Shown piece after piece: positions 44,457-49,307 of a stretch of DNA of 64,000 nt. The stretch spans positions 62,001 through 126,000 of the forward strand of contig CAKSFR010000001.1 in NCBI GenBank assembly GCA_934454635.1. The letters run 5' to 3'. Position numbers and translations under genes: made by a program. Each line of letters opens with the position of its first letter. Within the stretch, counting starts at the first letter, position 1. The notes below the pieces were generated by a model, which worked only from the letters and a program-made list of their open reading frames with translations, was not told where the DNA came from and ran no database searches. The stretch is from an uncultured Ruminiclostridium sp. Its GTDB lineage: Bacteria > Bacillota > Clostridia > Oscillospirales > Ruminococcaceae.

Positions 44457-44485
44457 ATTACACATCTATTCGAATGTATTGTCAA
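44457..44485 (-). promoter_or_regulatory. Promoter of the phage structural operon
   Basis: On the minus strand TTGACA (44485-44480) and TGTAAT (44462-44457) are 17 bp apart, about 50 bp before the first gene. O2 fills the spacer and O1 follows the -10, so repressor binding would block it. Confidence 0.75.
44462..44477. promoter_or_regulatory. Phage operator O2
   Basis: ACATCTATTCGAATGT resembles O1 with a full right half (ATTCGAATGT) and a weaker left half. It starts 27 bp from O1, about two and a half helix turns, and lies between the -35 and -10 of the structural promoter. Confidence 0.6.
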
Positions 44486-44502
44486 GGGCTTTTTGAAAAA
44501 TA

Positions 44503-44511
44503 TGTTATAAT
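44503..44511 (+). promoter_or_regulatory. Extended -10 promoter of the XRE repressor gene
   Basis: TGTTATAAT is an extended -10, 19 bp before the XRE ATG. No good -35 stands at 17 bp. Transcription would run divergently from the structural operon. Confidence 0.55.
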
Positions 44512-44530
44512 TTTTACGGGGGTATTTAAA

Positions 44531-44746
44531 ATGTACTTTCAAAGACTAAGAGACCTAAGAGAGGATAAAGACTTAAAGCAAGAAAATATTGCAAATGTAT
44601 TAGGTATAACGCAACAACAATATCAATTATATGAAAGCGGAAAACGAGAAATAAAAATTGAAAAGCTTATAGCATTAGCACAATTTTATAACGTATCAGT
44701 AGACTACATTCTAGGATTAACTAATAGTAAAAAAAAGGAATGGTAA
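44531..44746 (+). CDS. XRE-family phage repressor
   Basis: The 71-aa protein is essentially one Cro/CI helix-turn-helix (LRDLREDKDLKQENIANVLGITQQQYQLYESG) plus a short helical end (VSVDYILGL). Such single-domain regulators control lysogeny or copy number in small phages. The start at 44531 follows CGGGGG; the frame extends upstream without support. It is divergent from the structural operon, with two operators between, so it is the likely repressor of that operon. Confidence 0.85.
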   Translation: MYFQRLRDLREDKDLKQENIANVLGITQQQYQLYESGKREIKIEKLIALAQFYNVSVDYILGLTNSKKKEW

Positions 44747-44752
44747 CAAAAA

Positions 44753-44923
44753 ATGACACCTGAAATTCAAAATCAGATAATAGGCGCTTTTTGGGGAATA
44801 TTACCGATAATATTGATTTTTATGATTGGTGGAGCCGTGCTAGGATTGATATACAAAATGTTGATGAAAAAAGCTGAAAAGATAGGTAAGGAAAAGAAAG
44901 AGAGTAAGAACGAAAAGAAATAA
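44753..44923 (+). CDS. Small membrane protein with charged tail (56 aa)
   Basis: The 56-aa product has a single hydrophobic helix (FWGILPIILIFMIGGAVLGLIY, about 13-34) and a strongly basic and charged tail rich in Lys and Glu. It begins 6 nt after the XRE stop on the same strand and probably shares its transcript. No family is recognised. It could be a superinfection-exclusion or assembly factor, which is speculation. Confidence 0.55.
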   Translation: MTPEIQNQIIGAFWGILPIILIFMIGGAVLGLIYKMLMKKAEKIGKEKKESKNEKK

Positions 44924-45189
44924 AAAACCGCTCTCCCCTGCCCTGTTCCAGAGCAATCGAAAGCGGCGAAATTATGAAAAAATTGAAAAAGCCCTGCAAA
45001 CCGCAGAGCAAAGCGAAATTTCAAAGATATATATGTAGATAGTACCCACCTATTAGCATAGGTGGGTTTCTGCTTGCCCGCGGAAAGCTCGGCGATAACC
45101 GTAAGAATTTTGTCTACGTCAGCAAGAATATACCCTGCTCGTCACTACAGTTAGCGATTTTATACATTAATATTTACGTCGCTCCCCCT

Positions 45190-45257
45190 AGTCACGCGAG
45201 CACAAGTCACGGACTTCGTCCTTGCGCCTTGTGTCCTACGCCTACGGCGGCGTGACT
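45190..45257. repeat. Cloverleaf-like multi-stem structure
   Basis: Outer stem AGTCACGC (45190-45197) / GCGTGACT (45250-45257); inner stem CACAAG (45201-45206) / CTTGTG (45228-45233) enclosing hairpin GGAC-TTC-GTCC (45211-45221); and hairpin CGCC-TAC-GGCG (45239-45249). All stems are perfect and nested within 68 bp. Confidence 0.7.
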
Positions 45258-45284
45258 GTCCCCCCTACGCGGGGGGATTTTTTT
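45258..45284 (+). terminator. Rho-independent terminator in the phage intergenic region
   Basis: CCCCCC-TACGC-GGGGGG followed by ATTTTTTT. It would end plus-strand transcripts from the XRE and 56-aa genes. Confidence 0.85.
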
Positions 45285-45371
45285 GCTGATAAAATGGTAA
45301 ATGAATTAAATTGCAAGCTCAATTGTTTAAAGGGAAGCTCAGCGATACCCGATAGGAAATATTCGATTGTT

Positions 45372-45405
45372 AACCGGAAGGATAGATATAATTCCCGGTT
45401 TTTTT
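45372..45405 (+). terminator. Second hairpin with T run
   Basis: AACCGG (45372-45377) / CCGGTT (45395-45400) followed by TTTTT. The 17-nt loop makes it weaker than the terminator at 45258. Confidence 0.5.
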
Positions 45406-45448
45406 CTTTTGTTCTCCCCTGCTTATGAACACTCGATAGCGGGCAGCA

Positions 45449-45629
45449 CATTCCGTTCGGCTTCTTTTATAACACAATTCCGCTGCACAATCAAGGGTTG
45501 TAAAATTTTTCCGTTTCATACTGTATCGGAAAATTTTTACAATTTTTTTTGTTTTCATACTGTATACAAAAAAAACAAGCCCTTGACTGCACCGCTGAAT
45601 TGTGTATCGTATGCGCCGGAACGGAAATG
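45449..45629. repeat. Long imperfect inverted repeat with twin inner hairpins
   Basis: Arms of about 50 bp (45449-45497 and 45580-45629) share ATTCCGTTC-type, ACACAATTC and TCAAGGG blocks in inverted order. Between them are two hairpins, 45498-45542 (16-bp arms, 15 paired) and 45543-45575 (10-bp perfect arms TTTTTTTTGT / ACAAAAAAAA). Both carry the identical 13-nt loop TTTCATACTGTAT (45514-45526 and 45553-45565). Confidence 0.7.
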
Positions 45630-45775
45630 AGCCACCCGCTCCGGAGGTGTTCAAAAATAAGCAGAAAGGAGGTAGCCAAAAGTATAAAAAAACCTAGAGA
45701 AACCAGCTCCGCAGGGAGCCAGTCGGGAGATGTTCAATCCTGAATTGAGGAAAGGGGGCGAGAACACACGAACGC

Positions 45776-45804
45776 TTGACTTTTTTAAGAAACTGTGCTA
45801 AGAT
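45776..45804 (+). promoter_or_regulatory. Promoter for the 71-aa phage gene
   Basis: TTGACT (45776-45781), 17-bp spacer, TAAGAT (45799-45804), 37 bp before the ATG at 45842. Confidence 0.7.
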
Positions 45805-45841
45805 AATAGCACGCGGAAAATCGGAAAGGACGGTATATACT

Positions 45842-46057
45842 ATGGCACTTACTAAGGAAGATTTACAGGCGATTGCGAGTTTAATTGACAGTAAACTTGA
45901 TGAAAAGTTATCACCTGTCAATGAAAGACTTGACACCATTGAGGAAAACACAGAAATCACAAGAGGCGCAATCAATTCCGTTATACAATGGATAGACACC
46001 TACTGGCGGAACGACTTTGATAAACCGTTCCCGCCTAGAGAAAAAGACATAGTTTAA
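45842..46057 (+). CDS. Small acidic helical protein near the prophage right end
   Basis: The 71-aa protein begins MALTKEDLQAIASLID, then a predicted coiled coil (SPVNERLDTIEENTEI) and a Trp-rich end (WIDTYWRNDF). Proteins of this pattern are common in clostridial phages and elements, but I know no function. GGAAAGGACGG lies before the ATG at 45842, so the longer frame from the promoter region is not used. It has its own promoter and terminator inside the element. Confidence 0.65.
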   Translation: MALTKEDLQAIASLIDSKLDEKLSPVNERLDTIEENTEITRGAINSVIQWIDTYWRNDFDKPFPPREKDIV

Positions 46058-46063
46058 TGAAAA

Positions 46064-46105
46064 TGCCCTCGGAAGCCTTTCGGACTTCTGAGGGCAAGTT
46101 TTTTT
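46064..46105 (+). terminator. Terminator after the 71-aa gene
   Basis: Stem TGCCCTC-GGAAG... / ...CTTC-TGAGGGCA (46064-46096) followed by AGTTTTTTT. It seals the prophage plus-strand transcripts before the right junction. Confidence 0.9.
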
Positions 46106-46122
46106 GCAATTGCGAATTGCTC

Positions 46123-46292
46123 AAAGTTTTATGCATAAAGCTTTTAATTAAAATTTTTAAATCAAAAATTTTAATTTTACGCAATTAGCTCTGCGGGAAT
46201 TTTGGCTTGCAAAAATTTTATGCATAAAACTGTTAAGCAAAATTTTTAAAGCAAAAAGTTTAATTTTACGCAATTAGCTCTATGGGAATTTT
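46123..46292. repeat. 89-bp-period tandem duplication of the phage attachment half-site
   Basis: 46123-46203 and 46212-46292 align at an offset of 89 bp. Both hold TTTTATGCATAAA, AAATTTTTAAA and TTTAATTTTACGCAATTAGCTCT-GGGAATTTT. The second unit runs into the right repeat. The first unit diverges before the CTACTGCCC block, so it holds only the right dif-like arm and the beginning of the repeat. Confidence 0.75.
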
Positions 46293-46318
46293 TCTACTGC
46301 CCTTATTATAGCATTTTT
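46254..46318. repeat. attR: 65-bp direct repeat, distal prophage end
   Basis: Copy of 38514-38578 with one mismatch at 46282. The centre GTTTAA and right arm are intact, but the left arm (46246-46257) matches the chromosomal arm only in its last four A residues. The TATAAT on the minus strand (46310-46305) is 17 bp from a chromosomal TTGCAA, the likely ancestral xer promoter. Apart from this junction I see nothing else between 46106 and the degV promoter. Confidence 0.9.
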
Positions 46319-46375
46319 ATTTTTTATTTGCAAGGTTGGATTTAGACCATATTGGGGGTTAATGCTAAAATTTAC

Positions 46376-46404
46376 TTGACAACTTCGGCACAATAAACTA
46401 TAAT
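46376..46404 (+). promoter_or_regulatory. degV promoter
   Basis: TTGACA (46376-46381), 17-bp spacer, TATAAT (46399-46404), 36 bp before the degV ATG. Confidence 0.85.
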
Positions 46405-46439
46405 AAATTTATAATAATATTCCCGAAAGGAACACAGAC

Positions 46440-47333
46440 ATGGCTAATAGAGATTATGTTATAATTACGGATTCGACAACTGATATGAATCCGTCATATT
46501 ACAAAAACAACAATATTATTGTTCTCGGTATGCAGTTTACTGTTGACGGAACCGAATATCTTCAGCTTGATGAGAATTGTATTTCAACAAAGGATTTTTA
46601 TGATGCGGTTCGTAAAGGAAGTATGCCGAAAACCTCGCAGGTTTCTTACGATAATTTGTCTAAATTATTTGAGAATGTTGCCGCCAAAGGAAAAGATATT
46701 TTTTACCTTTGTTTTTCGTCTGCATTAAGCGGTTCATATCAGACGTGTCTTCTTGCTGCAAAGGATGCAATGGAAAAATATCCTGAAATGAAAATCAATA
46801 TAGTTGATTCGCTTTCCGCCTGCACCGGCGAAGGCTTTATACTCCATAAATGCGTTGAGAAGCGCGACGGCGGAGCAAATCTGGAACAGCTTACAGAATT
46901 TGCCGAAGAATTTCGCACAAAAATGGTTCACTTGTTTACCGTTGATGACCTTAATCATCTCCACAGAGGTGGACGCATATCGAAGTTATCGGCAGTGTTC
47001 GGCGGAATGCTGGGAATAAAGCCGATTTTACGTTTTAATGAGCTTGGGCAAATGGTTGTGTATGCCAAAGCACGTGGCAAAAAAAATGCGCTTGATATGA
47101 TGGCGAAACAGATGGAAAAGACTTATATTCCCGAAGAAAATTCCGAAATATTTATTAGCAGCGGCGACGCTCAAAACGACGCCGAATATCTTGGAAAACT
47201 CATCATGAAAATGATGCCTGCTGTAAAAAAGATTACTTATGGCGATATCGGACCTGTTATTGGCGCTCATTCGGGTCCCTCAACCGTCGCTCTGTTTTAT
47301 ATAGCTAAAAACAGAGATGTTGTTGAGCTTTAA
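46440..47333 (+). CDS. DegV family fatty-acid-binding protein
   Basis: The 297-aa protein begins with IITDSTTDMN and has the FCFSSALSGSYQTC-like motif (FYLCFSSALSGSY), HRGGRISKLSA and GPVIGAHSGPSTVALFY, which define the DegV family. FakB members hold acyl chains for phosphorylation by FakA; other members are unassigned. No fakA lies nearby. CGAAAGGAAC precedes the ATG. It is the first chromosomal gene after the prophage. Confidence 0.9.
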   Translation: MANRDYVIITDSTTDMNPSYYKNNNIIVLGMQFTVDGTEYLQLDENCISTKDFYDAVRKGSMPKTSQVSYDNLSKLFENVAAKGKDIFYLCFSSALSGSYQTCLLAAKDAMEKYPEMKINIVDSLSACTGEGFILHKCVEKRDGGANLEQLTEFAEEFRTKMVHLFTVDDLNHLHRGGRISKLSAVFGGMLGIKPILRFNELGQMVVYAKARGKKNALDMMAKQMEKTYIPEENSEIFISSGDAQNDAEYLGKLIMKMMPAVKKITYGDIGPVIGAHSGPSTVALFYIAKNRDVVEL

Positions 47334-47343
47334 ATCAAGTATA

Positions 47344-47386
47344 AAACCCCGTCAAACGATTTTTAAAACTGTTTGGCGGGGTTTTT
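47344..47386 (+). terminator. degV terminator
   Basis: Stem AAACCCCGTCAAAC / GTTTGGCGGGGTTT with one G-T pair, followed by TTT. Very stable. Confidence 0.9.
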
Positions 47387-47422
47387 ATGAAGTGGCGTGC
47401 GATTCGCTTTGTTCATTATCAT

Positions 47423-47470
47423 ACAGTAATAATCGCCCTTAGCAGAAACTAAGAGCGATATTATTACTGT
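47423..47470. repeat. Long hairpin downstream of tRNA-Gly
   Basis: ACAGTAATAATCGC (47423-47436) pairs with GCGATATTATTACTGT (47455-47470, two-base bulge), with an inner CTTAG / CTAAG. No T run follows on either strand. It may protect or help end the tRNA transcript, or be a small mobile repeat. Confidence 0.5.
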
Positions 47471-47483
47471 CGGTCGCAAAGAT

Positions 47484-47557
47484 TGGAGCGGACAACGGGA
47501 ATCGAACCCGCCTCATCAGCTTGGGAAGCTGATGTTCTACCGATGAACTATGTCCGC
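47484..47557 (-). tRNA. tRNA-Gly (anticodon CCC)
   Basis: The minus strand folds into a full cloverleaf of 74 nt: acceptor GCGGACA / TGTCCGC, D arm GTTC / GAAC, anticodon stem TCAGC / GCTGA with loop TTCCCAA (anticodon CCC), T arm with TTCGATT, discriminator T and an encoded CCA end. Confidence 0.93.
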
Positions 47558-47569
47558 AAATCTTCATTA

Positions 47570-47598
47570 ATTATAATACATTTTTTGGATAATGTCAA
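47570..47598 (-). promoter_or_regulatory. tRNA-Gly promoter
   Basis: Minus strand TTGACA (47598-47593), 17-bp spacer, TATAAT (47575-47570), 12 bp before the mature tRNA 5' end. Full consensus. Confidence 0.85.
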
Positions 47599-47671
47599 TA
47601 GCGAAAATTGTATTGCGACGAATTATGCAAGTATAAAATTAAAATATATGTCACCATTTGCAATAGCAAGG

Positions 47672-47700
47672 TTGACACTTTTAGGGCGCTGTGGTATAAT
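47672..47700 (+). promoter_or_regulatory. birA-bioY promoter
   Basis: TTGACA (47672-47677), 17-bp spacer, TATAAT (47695-47700), 30 bp before the birA ATG. I see no convincing BirA operator palindrome overlapping it. Confidence 0.85.
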
Positions 47701-47730
47701 ATGTGTAATATTGCAAAGGAGTGTTCACAA

Positions 47731-48711
47731 ATGCAGCTCAAAGAAGAAATTCTGCAAATTCTTGAGGAAAATAAAGGCAGTTTTGTTTCGGGTGAGCATA
47801 TTGCCGAAAAGCTTTATGTCAGCCGTAATGCTGTGTGGAAAAGCGTTGATTCACTGAAAAAAAACGGATACCGGATAGACGCTGTTCGAAAGCGTGGGTA
47901 TTGTCTCTCCGAGGACAGCAACATTTTTTCCACTCAGGCAATTCTTGCCGCGCTTCCCTCTTCGCTTCGTGAATTTATAAATATTGAAATTAAGCCTATC
48001 ACGGGTTCAACTAATACAGATTTAAAGAAATCGGCTGAAAACGGCGCTCCCGAGGGGACGGTTCTTATCGCGCTCGAGCAGACGGGCGGAAAAGGAAGGC
48101 TCGGCAGAAATTTTTATTCGCCTAAAAAGACAGGCTTATATATGAGCATACTTCTGCGCCCCGTGTTCCCTGCCGAAAAATCGCTTTATATAACAACCTG
48201 CGCTGCGACGGCAGTTTCTGAGGCTATCGACTGTTCCGCGGGCGTGCGCTCATCAATCAAATGGGTAAACGATGTTTATCTGGACGGAAAAAAAGTTTCC
48301 GGTATATTGACGGAAGCTTCACTTGATTTTGAAAGCGGCGGGCTTCATTACGCAGTTTGCGGGATAGGCGTGAATATTTCCACCGAAATGTTTCCCGACA
48401 AACTCGGAAATATTGCCGGTTCAATTTACAACGGAAAAAAAGATCTTCGCGCAAAGCTGGCGGCAGAAATTATAACAAGATTTTTCGATTATTATAACAC
48501 TCTTGAACAGCTTAAATTTCTTGACGAATACCGCAGACGTTCATTTCTTATAGGCGAGCACATTGAATTTATTATGAACAATAAGGATTTTAGCGGCGTT
48601 GCCGAAGATATTGACGAAAAAGCTCGACTCGTTGTAAAACTTGATAACGGAGAAATAATCGCCCTTTCGTCCGGAGAGGTTCAGCTAAAAAAAGGAGACA
48701 TTATACGATGA
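47731..48711 (+). CDS. birA: Bifunctional biotin ligase / biotin operon repressor
   Basis: The 326-aa protein has an N-terminal winged helix (GEHIAEKLYVSRNAVWKSVDSL) and a biotin protein ligase domain with GSTNTDLK, EQTGGKGRLGRNFYSP, the SIKWVNDVYLDGKKVSGILTE catalytic segment and a C-terminal SH3-like domain. It joins biotin to carboxylases and represses biotin genes. The start is the ATG at 47731 behind AAAGGAG, not the longer frame. The start of bioY overlaps its stop by 4 nt, so the two form a scavenging operon. Confidence 0.94.
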   Translation: MQLKEEILQILEENKGSFVSGEHIAEKLYVSRNAVWKSVDSLKKNGYRIDAVRKRGYCLSEDSNIFSTQAILAALPSSLREFINIEIKPITGSTNTDLKKSAENGAPEGTVLIALEQTGGKGRLGRNFYSPKKTGLYMSILLRPVFPAEKSLYITTCAATAVSEAIDCSAGVRSSIKWVNDVYLDGKKVSGILTEASLDFESGGLHYAVCGIGVNISTEMFPDKLGNIAGSIYNGKKDLRAKLAAEIITRFFDYYNTLEQLKFLDEYRRRSFLIGEHIEFIMNNKDFSGVAEDIDEKARLVVKLDNGEIIALSSGEVQLKKGDIIR

Positions 48712-49229
48712 AAAAAACTTTGCCTCTTGTGCGAATAGCACTTTTTTCCGCAATTCTCGCAGTTCTCGCCCAAATTACAATTCCCCTGCCCACCGGCGTT
48801 CCTATAACGCTTCAGACATTTGCCGCAGCATTGTGCGGATATTATCTTAATGCGAAAGAAGGCTGCGCTTCTGTTGCGGTGTACCTCGCGCTTGGCGCTG
48901 TCGGAGTTCCTGTTTTTTCGGGATTTCAGGGAGGAATTTCACGTCTTATCGGACCAACCGGCGGATTTCTTATAGGATTTGTATTTCTTTCATGGTTTTG
49001 CGGAATAAATTCAGAAAAAAAGCCGCTCAGGATCTTTTTCGGAATGGTAGGACTTATTCTTTGCCATATTACCGGCGCGCTGCAATACGCAATTCTTATG
49101 AATATTGATTTATTGCAGTCGCTTCTTACGGTTTCCGTCCCGTTCCTTATTAAAGATATTATAAGCGTAGCGGCGGCGTTTTTTATTTCTATGGCAGTTT
49201 TAAAGGTTACGCGCAGGTATATCTTGTAA
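48708..49229 (+). CDS. bioY: Biotin transporter substrate-binding subunit BioY
   Basis: The 173-aa membrane protein has six helices and the BioY signatures PLPTGVPITLQTFAAAL (about 26-42), the FQGGISRLIGPTGGFLIG motif (about 73-90) and the C-terminal PFLIKDI. It is the S component of an ECF biotin transporter; no ATPase or T subunit is nearby, so it must use shared ECF components or act alone. It is coupled to birA. Confidence 0.93.
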   Translation: MKKTLPLVRIALFSAILAVLAQITIPLPTGVPITLQTFAAALCGYYLNAKEGCASVAVYLALGAVGVPVFSGFQGGISRLIGPTGGFLIGFVFLSWFCGINSEKKPLRIFFGMVGLILCHITGALQYAILMNIDLLQSLLTVSVPFLIKDIISVAAAFFISMAVLKVTRRYIL

Positions 49230-49246
49230 AATTATGCTTAAAAGGA

Positions 49247-49275
49247 TTGCATTTTTCCAAAAAAAGTGATAAAAT
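49247..49275 (+). promoter_or_regulatory. glgP promoter
   Basis: TTGCAT (49247-49252), 17-bp spacer, TAAAAT (49270-49275), 33 bp before the ATG. Confidence 0.6.
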
Positions 49276-49307
49276 ATTATTGATTATTGCATGAAAGGAC
49301 TTGAATT

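Larger units (their letters stand above)
44924..45775. other. Non-coding, hairpin-rich region of the prophage (candidate origin and packaging signal)
   Basis: About 850 bp without a convincing gene. It holds a 9-bp hairpin at 45044-45067 (ACCCACCTA / TAGGTGGGT), a three-stem cloverleaf-like fold, two terminators, a long imperfect inverted repeat with two inner hairpins, and a motif AGCTC(G/A)GCGATA seen at about 45086-45097 and 45336-45347. Filamentous phages keep their replication origins and packaging hairpin in such an intergenic block, and no other block here fits. Confidence 0.6.
38514..46253. mobile_element. Inovirus-like (filamentous phage) prophage, 7,740 bp
   Basis: The repeat-to-repeat unit is 7,740 bp, within the usual inovirus genome range. 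It holds a pVIII-like major coat protein with signal peptide, a Zot/pI ATPase, a pIII-like adsorption protein with a C-terminal anchor, pVI-, pVII- and pIX-like small membrane proteins, an ssDNA-binding-like protein, a Rep_trans replication protein, an XRE repressor and a structured non-coding block. There is no integrase or secretin gene. The missing integrase and the dif-like junction suggest use of host Xer. All genes look intact, so the phage may be active. Confidence 0.88.

Noticed and set aside
45222..45451. Frames on both strands across the cloverleaf and terminators
   Set aside because: Composition is driven by hairpins, there is no ribosome binding site and the products look like no protein family.
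45549..45743. Plus-strand frame of 64 codons in the phage intergenic block, with an internal ATG at 45627 giving a 38-aa basic peptide
   Set aside because: It runs through the hairpins and inverted-repeat arm, has no good Shine-Dalgarno and low-complexity content; the bases are better explained by structure.
46254..46318. Idea that the 65-bp repeats are IS ends or a transposon
   Set aside because: They are direct, not inverted, no transposase is present, and one copy forms a dif-like core next to a recombinase gene.
47581..47730. BirA operator in front of birA-bioY
   Set aside because: Short inverted pieces (TGTCAA ... TTGACA) are only the -35 boxes of the divergent tRNA and birA promoters; no GTTAAC-type palindrome is present.
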